Source of the DNA: Panaeolus papilionaceus
Taxonomy: Eukaryota; Basidiomycota; Agaricomycetes; Agaricales
Direction of reading: 5' to 3'
NCBI GenBank assembly: GCA_015501605.1
Contig: JADNRZ010000009.1
Location: forward strand, 992,001 to 1,056,000
DNA length: 64,000 nucleotides
Below are positions 11,611 through 23,401 of this stretch, piece after piece. The translations under genes were made by a program, and so were the position numbers. The notes below the pieces were generated by a model. The model was not told the origin of the DNA. It did no database searches and worked only from the letters and a program-made list of their open reading frames with translations. Each line of letters begins with the position of its first letter. Within the stretch, counting starts at the first letter, position 1.

Positions 11611-12772
11611 ATGGGTGCTGGCCAATCTACCACTCAATCCCAACTTCCTGCCCAGGGTTTACACGTTCTCAGAGTTACCCCATCTTCCCCTGCTGCTCAT
11701 GCAAACATTGAGCCCTTCTTCGACTTTGTAGTTGGCTACGAAGGAGACACAATATCCAGCGAGGATGGAATAGACGTTGCTGCTCTTGAAAAGATTGTGG
11801 AGAGTCATGAAAATCGCGTCCTAAACTTGTTGGTCTGGAATAGCAAAAGTCGACAGACAAGAGGTAAGATTGAACCGCTCAGCACATGTGAAGCGCCCAA
11901 AGCTTATTTACAGCTGCGAACTAGCCGTGGAGATTGTACCTTCCAGAGCATGGTCACAGCAATACCTAACTTCTGCTTCCACCCACCCTCCCAAATCACC
12001 AACAAGTCAACCTCAGCCATCTCTGTTAGGCTTAAGCATGCGCCTTTGTCATCCAGAAAACGCGACAGATAACGTATGGCATGTACTCGACGTTATTGAA
12101 GGCAGTCCAGCGGAGAGTGCAGGCTTGGTGCCCATGGGTGATTGGATATTGGGTGCGTATGTTAATTGTGTGAATTGGTGTCGTCATTGAGCAACGTCTT
12201 CAGGTTGGTCAGGCGGTGTGCTTAGCGCCGAAAATGACTTCTATGATCTCGTAGAAGCAGTAAGTCAGCCCTAATATCTATCTATAGCTTATGTTCATCA
12301 TTTCTAGCACATTGATAAACCCCTCAGAGTTTATGTGTACTCATACGACTTTGAGTAAGTTTCCTCACCACCAAGTTTTGGTTTGAACTAATGGGCAAGC
12401 CCTTAGTACCCTACGAGAAGTCGTGCTAATTCCCAATCGTCACTGGGGTGGAGAAGGCCTACTTGGTTGCGTGTTCGGGTGCGTAACCCTCTGCCTTGGC
12501 TCAGACATACGCGTTTCTTATTCTTCGCCTCCAGCTTCGGACTTCTTCATCGAATCCCTCCACAGCCCGAGGATCGTATACCCGGCTCTATTCCTCCAGA
12601 GTTACAGGATGAAGAAGACAAATATGACACTCCGGAACTGTTTGTTCCCGCAGATTCACAGCACCAACACGCTAGACACGACAACATTCACCACTCCCAT
12701 TCACATAGCCACGACCATGATCATGATGACCATCACCATGGTCACTCCCATTCAGGCTCAGATTTGCGTTAG
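11611..12772 (+). CDS. GRH1: GRASP-type Golgi stacking/secretion protein (Grh1/GRASP65 family)
   Basis: GRASP proteins tether Golgi or ER-exit-site membranes through two PDZ-like domains and support unconventional secretion. The start MGAGQSTTQ keeps the conserved Gly2 for N-myristoylation. PDZ1 follows (LHVLRVTPSSPAAHANIEPF, DFVVGYEG) with RAVEIVPSRAWS across the first intron. PDZ2 reads VLDVIEGSPAESAGLVPMGD, then GWSGGVLSAENDFYDLVEA, PLRVYVYSYDFDTLREVVL and PNRHWGGEGLLGCVFGFGLL, split by about five small introns. The C-terminal tail is short and, unusually, very rich in histidine (HSHSHSHDHDHDDHHHGHSH) instead of the usual long Ser/Pro region. The stop is at 12770-12772. Confidence 0.92.
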
Positions 12773-13475
12773 ATACCTATTGAGTACGCACTTCATCACT
12801 TCTCTGAATCTATATTGACCTGTACCCCATTATTCCTGTTACAGCTTTCCAGAATAGTCTATTCGCTTTTACCTTTATTGTCCCTCACGGAAAATATCAA
12901 AGAAATTGAGCAAACTTTCTCCGTAAATCATCCTGTATCCTCCCCGATCTCCCAAGCCAGTTTACCCCAATCTCAATCTCTAAAAATTTTCCCTATTAAT
13001 ATTGCAGATGCCGCGGCTTTGTATCTAGGCAAACTCCAGACCACGGATCCCACCGTCGTTAGAGCCGTGTTCGAACTGTGAATCATCAAGACATCAGTAT
13101 TTAAACGAAAATTGGAACGGCTAATATACGGAATTAATTCACCAATGATACCCCCTGCGGTAATGCGTTTGTCAAGGTCATACCCTGTTCTGCTGCTCCT
13201 TCTTGCACACCTTCCAAGCGGTTATCTGAGCCGCCCGGGCCTCAGGAATATCAAAAACTTGTGCACGGGTACAGCGCTTGATGACTCCCCTCCTTCTTTC
13301 TGTGCTGGAAATAGGTTGATATTATCTTCCCCTGTATCTGCGACATTCTACACAACATGGAGGGCATCTGTGGGAGTGTAGCTCATCGACAATGACCCGA
13401 CAAGATACTCCGCCGTCGATGTATTTAAGGCCTTTCGATGTTCATTGAATGACTAGGATTTTCTCCATCGACAGA
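12773..13475 (+). other. Intergenic region and PL4 lyase promoter
   Basis: About 700 bp downstream of the GRASP gene. It should hold its 3' UTR and the promoter of the following lyase gene. No further coding region is supported; open frames at 12815-13081 and 13112-13381 lack coding character. Confidence 0.5.
13422..13429 (+). promoter_or_regulatory. TATA-like box of the PL4 lyase gene
   Basis: The sequence TATTTAAG lies about 50 bp upstream of the chosen ATG at 13476. It is the only good TATA-like element in the proximal promoter. Its position would give a very short 5' UTR. Confidence 0.4.
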
Positions 13476-16095
13476 ATGAAGTTGTATTTCGCGGCCCTGC
13501 TTTCTCTGATCCCAGTGGCTTTCGCTGCGTTCGGTGTCTCCAACTCGGGCGGCAAAATGGTCGTTGACTCTGGTGCCGGTCTGATCACAACGAGTGCGTA
13601 TTTTCTGGTAGTCCTGGATAGCCCTTACTTACCAACGGCTATAGTCAACACCTCCAATGGCGACATCACGTCCTTGACGTACAATGGCAAGCAATTACAG
13701 GATAGCTCCAAGTTCACCCATCTTAGCTCAGGCTGGGTACGCTGCGCTTGGTTCTAAATATCGGTGAATCGTTGTTGACGTGCGCATATATCTAGGCTCT
13801 GCCACTGTCACATCCTCGGTATCAAACAACATTGCAACTATCACCATCAAGACGAGCACAATTGCAAGTCATGACAATGCAATCTTTTCCCTTCATCGAG
13901 CTAAACATTCTTACAGACGCATTATTACATCGTGCGCTCTGGTACCAATACATTGTACATTGGGACGTACGCCTCTGCAGAGCCCTCTGTAGGCGAACTT
14001 CGCTTCATTGCTCGTCTAGCCAAGTCTGCTGTTCCGAATGGTATCCCAGAGGCCTCCGTATCCGGAGGGACAGCTATCGAAGGCTCCGACGTGTTCACCG
14101 TCAATGGCCAGACTCGATCCAAATTCTTTTCTAGTGTATGTGCTAACAACTTCTATTGAGAGGCTATGAGGCTAAACATAGCTTCATCCTTGGCGCTTGA
14201 TTCTTAGGTCCGCTTTATAGGAGATCAGGTTCATGGAGTTACTGGCTCCGGAGTGGGCGTCTATATGATCATTCCTGGAGTGGCGTATGAAACCAATTCA
14301 GGTGGTCCATTCTTCCGTGGCAAGTATACACACATAGTATGCTGTGCAGAGCGCACACCACTCATGCATTATTCATAGATATCAACAACCAAGGTGGTGA
14401 TCAACAGGAGCTTTACTGGTACATGAACTCCAATCACCAACAAACCGAGTCTTACCGTACTGGGTTCTTCGGACCGTAGGCGTTCATTACGCATTGTATA
14501 TTCTTATAACCCCCCCTGACAGATTGTTCACAGATACGCGATGGCTGTTACATCCGGGGGAGCACCTTCAGCTTCACTCGATACGAGCTTCATGGACAAT
14601 CTTGGTCTGCAAGGCTATGTTCCTGCATCTGGTCGAGGAACTGCGTCCGGATCGTATTCCGGAACCCTTTCTGGCCTTCCTGTCACGATTGGCTTCAAGG
14701 TAAGTAGGCCTATTCAGTTTCATCACATTTGACATGCGATCTCACAATGGTCGATTCAAGAATTCACAAGCACAGTATTGGATTTCTGGCTCAGGGTGCG
14801 TAGGCGTGTTTAATGTGCAGACGGACGTCATTCATGCGACTTTGATTGTACAGCGGAAGCTTCAACCGGAACATGATGAAGCCGGGTACATACCAGGTAT
14901 CACTGTATCAAGGAGAACTCGAAGTCGGCACAGGGAGCGTTGGAATCACTGCTGGAAGGACGACCGCCATCAACTTGTCGTCTACAATCAGCAGACCCAG
15001 TGTCATTTGGTCGATCGGTAAGGCATATTCGTGCATTCACGGACTACTCGTTGCTTTCGTCCGCTCATTTCGATTCGAAATCAACAGGAACTGTCGATGG
15101 CACACCTGCGGGGTAGGTTCAGAGAGTCACCCGTGCACTTGCGACATTGTGCTCAATTCAGTCTGCATCTAGTTTCATGAACGCAGATAAGATCGAGAAA
15201 ATGCATCCGTCAGTGACATTTCTCCGAGTTTACCCTGACCATGTTGTACTCACTCGTTGACAGCTCCGATTCGCGCATGTCAAAATGGGGTCCTGTGACA
15301 TACACTATTGGATCCAGCTCCCCATCGTCCTTCCCCATGGCTCAATTTAAAGCGGTAAGCGTGCTGTCGATCAGTATATTAAATAATAATGGATTGAGGC
15401 AAATAATTGCACCCCTGACCCCGTGTCTATTAGGTCAACAATCCGACCACAGTTCGCTGGACTGCCAGCTCGTCACAAATCGGTAGGAATATTTTTTAAT
15501 CTCGACTTATTCCGCACTCTCTCCAACCCTTGTCTGCCTCCTAGGTTCGCGAACTCTTCGTATTCGCACGACAGAGTCATTTGCTGGAGGCAGGCCGCAA
15601 ATCACGGTCAACAACTGGACATCCAGCGCCCCTGGAGGTATGCGTATTTCCGCTTCAGACTCTACTGCAACTTTAAATTTTTACCGATTAAACGATCGCA
15701 ATAGCTCCGACGGCTCCTGATTCTCGTGGGTATGTGCAAAGGTGTTAGTTACAGCGTTGGATCATTCGCTCACTCGCATTTCGTTCTGATGTAGAATCAC
15801 CCGGGGTACTTGGCGTGGCAACAACCAAGTTTGTGAGTAAAGAAAACTCAGACAAGTCATTGGATTTCTTTGACATGGGCTGATCACATTACCAATGCGC
15901 GTACAGACGACTTTGCTATTCCCTCGGGTAACACGCTTTGCTATTATTATACATACAACATTAAGCATAGCTGACATGAATACAGGTACATTGGTAGCAG
16001 GTTCAAACACCATCACAATCAACGTCATCAGCGGCAGTTCTGGTGACGCCTTCCTCAGTCCAAACATTGTCTACGACTCGGTCGAGCTCTTCTGA
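13476..16095 (+). CDS. Secreted rhamnogalacturonate lyase, polysaccharide lyase family 4
   Basis: PL4 enzymes cleave the Rha-GalUA bond of the rhamnogalacturonan I backbone of pectin by beta-elimination, outside the cell. The start at 13476 gives a classic signal peptide ([17 protein letters not shown]); an in-frame ATG at 13449 would put charged residues in front of it. The catalytic N-domain begins [17 protein letters not shown] and continues [72 protein letters not shown] and [20 protein letters not shown]. The Lys of RSKFFSS and the His of MNSNHQQTE are the likely catalytic pair by family position. An fn3-like middle domain ([19 protein letters not shown]) and a carbohydrate-binding-like C-domain ([20 protein letters not shown]) follow, ending VYDSVELF. 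More than ten small introns interrupt it. It converges tail to tail with the MATH-BTB gene, 96 bp away. Confidence 0.92.
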
Positions 16096-16191
16096 GCGCC
16101 TCGACCGTCTAGAGGTAAATCACGACATCTCTCTACTAGCAGTATCCTGAGAAGAAGTAAGATAGGACGAAATATATCTTGTATCATGTCA

Positions 16192-18455
16192 TCATGCCGG
16201 TCCTTCGCCTCTTCCTGAGCTGGACGTTGAAATGGAACTCCTGAACTCGAGATTCTGTGCGATTACCGGCCACACTGTGAAAGTAAATGTAAGAACACGT
16301 ATGTTTACCTTCCGGGTCCCGTTCATACCTTCTTCAAAACCTGGATGCCTGCCATTTCTGATCTGTGACCATACATTCTTCATGGACTGTGATGTACGGA
16401 CTTCCTGCCAGTGTCCAAGGAAGAATTCAACTTCCACCTGGGGATAAAACAGTCAGTATCGTGCAGATAATATCTGGCAGGGTGTTACCTTTCGAATGCC
16501 TTCGAACGTTGCTGCGAATGGAGAGAATATCTCGTACGCAATGTTATCTACAGTCAGGGATTTGATGATATGCTATGCTCTATGGTGTCAGTTGGACCTG
16601 AGAAGCTCTTGATAGAATATGCACACCTGGGACGCCCTCTCTTTGAGTTCCGCCAAGTCAAATCCTAGATAAAAGAAGGATTTAGGGATGACACAGCCTA
16701 AATGAATGGAAATAACTCACGGTCAGCTAGTCGGTAAATTGCTTTCGCAGAACAAGGAGCAGGTCTTCCAGGATTATCGGCCATCCAGTCTCTGATCCAC
16801 TCTGCACGATTCCGTGACTGCTCATACGGAGGGAAAACCTTGCCGCCAATCGTTTGATTGATCTCCGCGGGCGTGGACACCACACTATCCAGGCTAACGG
16901 TGGAATTTTCGTGGTGCACCGTCAAGAAAGTCGATGCCAAGGGCGCGAACACGATATTATCCGTGTAGAGCTTTCCACTGTACTTTAGATCCGAGCGCCA
17001 GCAATGCAAGCGAACCAAAGTATTACTCACATAATATAACATTGCACGATACGTGGAATACGCAACGTCGCGTACAACGATGGTTAGCTTGGGTGAAGGG
17101 TTATGGGAACGCGGATGTTGTGCTTGCGGTGTGGATAGGGGTTGTGCTATGTAAACCGGACTTGAGGTGTGAGATTCTAGTGACTGAGTCGCGTCTGACT
17201 CCTGTCTATCAGATTCCGTTGCAATAGAGTCCTCATTCTGTGTCGTGTTACCAGCAGACGGCAATTCCTCCAGCGACGAGCTTGGAGAAAACACTTCCTC
17301 CTCTTCTTCTTCAGTGTCCGAGTCCTCGAACCTTTCCATGAGCAGTCCCTCTTGACTCCCGAGTTCCTGTGCCATTATACGCGGTGTTTGGTTTATATCG
17401 ACAGGATGTGCAAAACCTTCAGAAAAGTGTGAGCTAAACACTAGACAAGTTCCGTTACTGGTTTTTGTTGAATTTTCCAAGTATTTGGGCTTACTGCTCT
17501 GGAAATATTCAGCTCTCTCTAATATTTTCCTCGATGCCCAAATTCTCCTCGCGTCTTTCAAGCTTTGTCCTGGTTTTGGTATAATGAACATGACATCCGA
17601 GTACAAAGGGTCGTCCAACAGAGCGCCGATTGTATCCAGGAGTGCTCTTGGTACAGGTTGTTTGGCAATTGTAAATGGTGTTGGTGTCGTTGGAGCGGCT
17701 GTTATTGTGCATACGATAACAAACGCGTCCGCATTCTTGACAGCAGGGGCCTGGTAATATGCGTTGTCTCGTTTTGCGAACTGCGCCCTATGTGATACAT
17801 TCCTGTCAAATGGATTCCGGTTACAGAAGAAAGGTTTGTTACCATCCCCAGTTGGCCGTGTTGAAGGTAAAGGTATGGTTGTGCGCCTCCTTCGTATTGT
17901 AAAGAATGGTTTTCCCAAGGCTAGAACACAACGATGAACTTTGATTGTTGACCTGATCGGAATGCTCTCTACGGACTTACTTTCTCAGCTCAAAGCTAAA
18001 TTTATAAACCCCTTCACGAGTCCACCTATGTATGGCATATTGAAGCACATAATTAGAACGAACGCAATTCCACTTACTTTCCGGAGTTCCCGAGGGCTAT
18101 TTCTTTCTCCTCTGCTGTCGGCTGTATTCCAATGTCTCAATTACAGCTAGGAACTAGTTGTTTTCGAAATTACCTCGCAAGCAAGATACAAACTAACATA
18201 ACCTCCATCGGATCCGTTCGAGTCCTTAGTTTGACCAGCATTTGCGTAAAATAGAATCTAGAGCCAAATTTGAAGAACCATGTACGATGAAAGGTGAATA
18301 GTTCCTACCTGCCAGCGATTGCCACCGAACCGAATGGACCGAGTAACTTTCGATTTCTTATCACCCTTTGTGGATTCAAACAGGTTCCTCAAACCTCGAA
18401 GAGTCCATTCAAAAGTTATAGAGGAAGATTCTGAGTATTCTGATTCTAGATCCAT
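16192..18455 (-). CDS. MATH-BTB domain protein
   Basis: Such proteins usually act as substrate adaptors for Cullin-3 ubiquitin ligases. The first ATG at 18455 begins MDLESEYSESSSITFEWTL. The MATH-like half is spread over small exons: SIRFGGNRWQ, ILFYANAGQTKDSNGSDGG, YVSLYLACE, PTAEEKEIALGNSGK, WTREGVYKFSFELRK, then AQFAKRDNAYYQAPAVKNAD. The BTB half starts DPLYSDVMFIIP and resumes with YSTYRAMLYY joined across an in-frame 60-nt intron to LYTDNIVFAPLAS. Between the two BTB parts is an insertion of about 120 residues with an acidic run (DTEEEEEEVFSP) and Ser-rich sequence. The C-terminal part has the three-box-like helices NIAYEIFSPFAATFEGIRK and VEFFLGHWQEVRTSQSMKNV. The stop is at 16192. Confidence 0.85.
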
Positions 18456-18643
18456 AAGGTGTTGAAGTGTTCTGATGAAGGTCAAAGGCAAGTTACAAGC
18501 AGATTGCCAAGTTTACATTAAGCAGTGTGGGGTAACAGGCTTAGGCTATGTAGGATTGAGCAGATCACGTGTCTACATGACATCATCTCATCATTGTAAT
18601 TTGTTGAAAGGGGTTCCTTAACGAGCCATGTAATTTGACCAGG

Positions 18644-21600
18644 TCACTGTTTCTTCGTAAACATTGCTCGGAAGTCATCTTGTCCTTTACTTGCTGCCGG
18701 TAACGTTGTGCTGGCTGACGATGAAGCAGTCGGCCTCGCTTCATGTGTCGATTTTTTGAATCCGAGACCAGCTTTCGGCTTCGATGGACCAAGGTGACGT
18801 GGTTTAAAGAATGCTGGACCACTGCCCTTCGACTTCGTAGCACCCTCCTTCAAGTCCACAGGAATGTCTTCAAGAATCTTCAGAGTATGATCTTGAAGCA
18901 CAATCGTGTCGGATCTTAGCAACAGCTTTCCAGCATCCTAACAAAGCTGTTAAAAACGCTTGACTAGTGCGCAGAACGAAATCTTACCGCAGCATTCTCC
19001 AGCTCGACGACAGCCTCCTGTCGATTTAGGAATACTTCGACACGCTTAATGGGCACAATTTTCTCCTTTTCGAGAGCTTGTTGTAAGAGACCATCGTTTA
19101 CTCCAAGAGGAAGATTTTTGATATAAACGGATCGTGTGCGGGTTTCCGCTGGCTGGCTCATCCCAGTGTCGGACCTTTTAGGAAGACATGAAAACATTAG
19201 AAGCTGTCGCGATGACGTGTGCCAAAACTCACTTATGACGCGCACGGACGCGGTTGTCGGCCAGAGTGACGCCAATCCTTCGTTTCTTCAGTTCATGATT
19301 GTTAGCAGCCAGGCTAGCTAGTGCATCTTTCTGTCAGACCAAACTTTGTCAGCTTCCCTAATTGACAAACGCGATCACTTCAAACATGCGCACAGGATCT
19401 TCGAACTGGACGAAAGCAAAGCCTTTGGAGTTTCCGTTGTCCTCAAGGGCCATCCGTACTTCTTTTATCGGACCGTACTGGGATGAGTCAGCGCATGATT
19501 ATGGCAGTATATGAAACCGTGTTACCGTTTTGAAAAGCTTCTCCAGATCAACTTTTGTGGTGAATTTGCTAAGGCCAGCAACATAGATTTCAGATTCCTT
19601 GATATCAACATCTGTTCTCTCCTTTTTACGTTCTGGGTTCGAAATGTAGACGTTGAGATTGAGACCCTCCTCCAGTTCTCGTCCGTGGAGCTCCAGAGAG
19701 CCAACTGCAGCAGCCTGGGGAGTAGCATGAGCCGAGACATCTGATGAGGGGAGATAGACTTACAGGATTGGTGAATTGAACATAACAAAACCTTCGGGTG
19801 CTCTTGAATTTCTTGCTGGGCCATCTGACATCAAAAATAGTTCCATACTGAGGAGTTTGTGAGCACAGGCGACATGCAAGAGAATTGAATCTTCTAATCC
19901 TACCTTCCCAAAGAGGTCGCGAATAAAAGCATCATCCGTGGATTCGGGGAAGTTGGTGACATACAACGTGGATTTCCATGCAAGATGAACAGAAATTTCT
20001 TGGTCGTCAACACGTTTCTTGTCTTTGGTCAGAGCAGCAGGAACTGCATCCTGTTGGAGATTGATATTGGAAATTTATTTCAGAATGTCCCAAACTTACC
20101 CGATCAGTAAACTCCACTGTTGCAACTACAGCTGAAGGCAAGCGGGTTATTTTGACCTCTCTAATATCCCCGCACTATAATTACATGGATAGATGAGTAG
20201 TCGGCCAGGTGTTAGTTATGGAACATACATCGTGGAACAATTGCTTGAGGACCCCCTCTTCCACGTCCTCAGGAAGATCTGCGCAGAAGACGGTGGCATT
20301 TTCGCGGTCCCTAATAGATTTAATTAGAACAGCTGTTTCTCGACAAAAATGAATCCTTACCTTTTCGGAGCTGGTGGTTTGGTTTCTAGGGAGAACAATA
20401 CGGGTAAGCTTCTGCAGAAAACATGTGGCTAGAGAACGAACCAAATCTTGCTTTCTTATGAACTTCCGGAACAGACCCTTCTTCAGCTGATCGCTTTGTA
20501 CCCCTCTCGCCTGCAGGCGTATCAACATCCATACCCGTGGATTGTTCTGCTGCCGAAACCTGCGTTTGGTTGTCGGGTGCAGTAGCTTGGGGTACAGCTG
20601 GTGCAGCCTGCATGGCTTCATATGCGGCGGCAGCTTCCTGTGATCAGTTAATGGTTAGATACCAGTTCCAGATGTCAAAGGGTTCACGTACCCTCTCCCG
20701 TTTCTTCTGGGTCTGGAATTGGGCCCGCTCAATTTTATCGATACACATTTCGATATCTTCCAAAGAGCCATGTAGATGTTCAAAGGATAACCATGCTTCC
20801 CAGAGTACTTCGGGCCAATCCAATTGTTTCGAATGCACGTTTTGAAAAATCTCTCGCGCGTCGTCGAACCGTTGATGTTTTCTGAGTGCAAGAGGTGTTA
20901 GCCTATGATGGGCGCGTTATGTTGAGATGCTCACATGAGAGCGTCTGTGTAGAGAAGCCATATCTGATAGCTGTTCTTGCTCTTTTCGCTGACGGATTGC
21001 CAAACACCAAATATACTGTCGACAAGTCCTGAATTCTCGTACTGCACTCAGCACTATCAGAACCACATGTCTCTTGAATTGTTGGAAGGGAAGGCTTACA
21101 ATGGAAGCCAAAAATTTCTCGAGACGCAGTTTAGGATCAACAGGGGTAGGAGCTACTTATCATCAGAACAAGTGGCCGTGATATGCAATTGAGCATCCTC
21201 ACTTTGTCGTGTCAGTTCAATACCCGATTCAAGAAGCCCAATGATGGTAGGAAGTGCATCCTCATCTAATATATGATCAGAGAACTTCATAGAAGAAATA
21301 ATCAAGTCTTACTTTGAGCACCCGATTCAAGCAATCGCTTTTCATAGCCAGCCCTCGCAAGAATGAGAGGGATAAGTTGCTCGGCATCTCCCTGCACAAG
21401 CTTGGTGTCCATGGCTCGTGTAAAGATATCTAGAAGCGAATGTAAATAATGGCAATAGGTGGAATCAAGAATACAGACCCTGGACAGTCTCAACACCCTC
21501 CGGAAGCTCTTCCATCTCGTTTGACAAACGTTCCTATAGAAAACTCATCAGCAACTAGATAGATAACTCGATACATGATGGTCTAACCAGGAAACGGATG

Positions 21601-22934
21601 TAACGAGCCCAGAGCTCGCCAGAACCTGGAACGCTTCTTGAAGCTCTCTGGTAAGTCCTCAATTCAATGTCCATGCCAGGTGATATGATACGCTACTGAG
21701 GTGGTAAGGCATCTTCGTGCGTGTCTTAGTTCGAGGGTATGTGCTCACCAAAGCATCGACATAACTGATCCAAAATATGCCCAGATATCTGTCGGCCCTG
21801 TATTCCCCTTCGAATCGTTTTCGTGCTGCAGCTGCGATAGCACGCTCATGAATTCCCTGTGTTGCCAACAAGTCTGGGTTTTTGACGCGACGTTCATGGC
21901 CAATGTATTGATTAAATCCCTCGAGGGAGTTGTTTGATCGGTTCTACAATGCAGTGAGCGAATGGCGCTACAGCATAGGCTAAAGACGCGGGAACGCACC
22001 AGCGCAAGTTCATATGTTTCTCTGCGTTCGTAGAATTTAACACTTGGAGACTTCAACTTGGAAGCGGAGAGCATGATGCTCTCATATTGATTAGGCGGCA
22101 AATAATTGGTGGTGAAGGTGGAGTACTCCTGCGAGGTATGATCCATATCTTCATGATGTCAGTTTACAAGTGCAATGCAAAATAAGCGATGCCTACTCGA
22201 GTGCGGTTCCTGCAAACGGGCTAAGAAAAACTGCTGTACATATTCCACCCATTCTCCTCTAATGGTTGCCAGTTAGACTTGGGAAGCAGGAAAGAGAATG
22301 GCATGGACTACCTTTCTTCTGGCGGTGTGTTCGACAATATCTCCATCAACCAATCTTTTTCCAACTCCCAAATCCTCTGACTCTAAGGGTATAGTTAAAT
22401 ATAGGAGCAAGGCTCGAGAGCAAGACACACTAACTTGAGTGAGATGAATCTTGGCCTTTTGCGTTACTTCGTGGAGGGCGTCGCGGGTCCACTCAGTTGA
22501 AAAGATGTCGCCCAATTGTGAAGGCTTCATCTCTTCACCACTTGAGTATTTATCATATTGTTCCAGAAGGAAATTAGTGTGTCTCTCTAGAACGGGGATT
22601 GCTGATTCAAGTTAAACATCAATCGAATATGTTTCCAAATTAACATACATAGATAGTCTGATTCTGCGCGTTTGTAAAGCGAGAGTAAATTTTCGACACT
22701 CTCTGACGCATCCAAGTTTTGTTCTTCGGCGACCTTTAACAAAGGCAACCAGACTTCATCTCCTGCTGCCAACAATTGAACCATCATTTCGCATGCCTGA
22801 GAGTGCTCCATCTCCATTCCCGGAGCTGACTGAACATGCTTGATATGTCGAGCATGGATAGTTGGATCTAGTGGTTTGTCTGCTAACTCTGTAAGGATAT
22901 TCCCCAAGTCGTCTAAAGATTGAGTGACATCCAT
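18644..22934 (-). CDS. PRP24: U6 snRNA recycling factor, Prp24/SART3 family (HAT repeats plus four RRMs)
   Basis: It anneals U6 to U4 snRNA during spliceosome recycling in the nucleus. The start MDVTQSLDDLGNIL at 22934 leads into HAT repeats such as RIWELEKDWLMEILSNTPPE, GEWVEYVQQFFLARLQEPHS, RYLGIFWISYVDAL, SGELWARYIRFLERL and DWPEVLWEAWLSFEHLHG. A disordered acidic/basic linker (GERGTKRSAEEG, VHKKARF) precedes four RRMs: ATVFCADLPEDVEEGVLKQL, STLYVTNFPESTDDAFIRDL, SEIYVAGLSKFTTKVDLEKL and RSVYIKNLPLGVNDGLL. The C-terminus, QDDFRAMFTKKQ, resembles the short Lsm2-8-binding box that ends Prp24 and SART3. The gene has many exons with introns near 50-60 nt. It is a long HAT-containing version, whereas budding-yeast Prp24 lacks HAT repeats. 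Confidence 0.92.
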
Positions 22935-23401
22935 ATTCAAGCGCGCAGTTGTCAAAAGAGGAACGCGTCGATGAACACGAGGAAAGCAAGAGTGATGACT
23001 AATCAACTGTCTATTGACTATTATGGTCAACTTTGGATTGTCTCTCTCAACTCTCTCACTGTGCCACTAAAGGACAGTTACTGTGAAATTAATCTAGGCT
23101 CGTCTGAATACCTGTCTATTGTTAAAATGGTTCTTTCTCTTGATTGTCTGTTGAAAGTGGCGCCTTGCTTTATTATTATTGTCTGCAGTCGAGCACAGCT
23201 ATCAGGATATGACTATTCGGTGAACCCTTGTCAAAGTTCTCCGACCTCAAGTTCCCGAGCACTGGTCGGCTAGTTCTTCATTCCTGCTATCTCCATATCT
23301 CATCCCTGGTATAAAGAACAGATCGTGGTCTCTGTTTATTTCCCCCCTCTTTTCCTTGTTTTCATCCGTCTTATGTACTAACTTTTAAGATAATATATAC
23401 T
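22935..23401. other. Divergent promoter region, Prp24-like gene and F-box gene
   Basis: About 470 bp between two divergent genes. A TATA-like element (GGTATAAAGA) lies near 23309-23318, about 85 bp before the F-box ATG. No gene is supported here. Confidence 0.5.
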
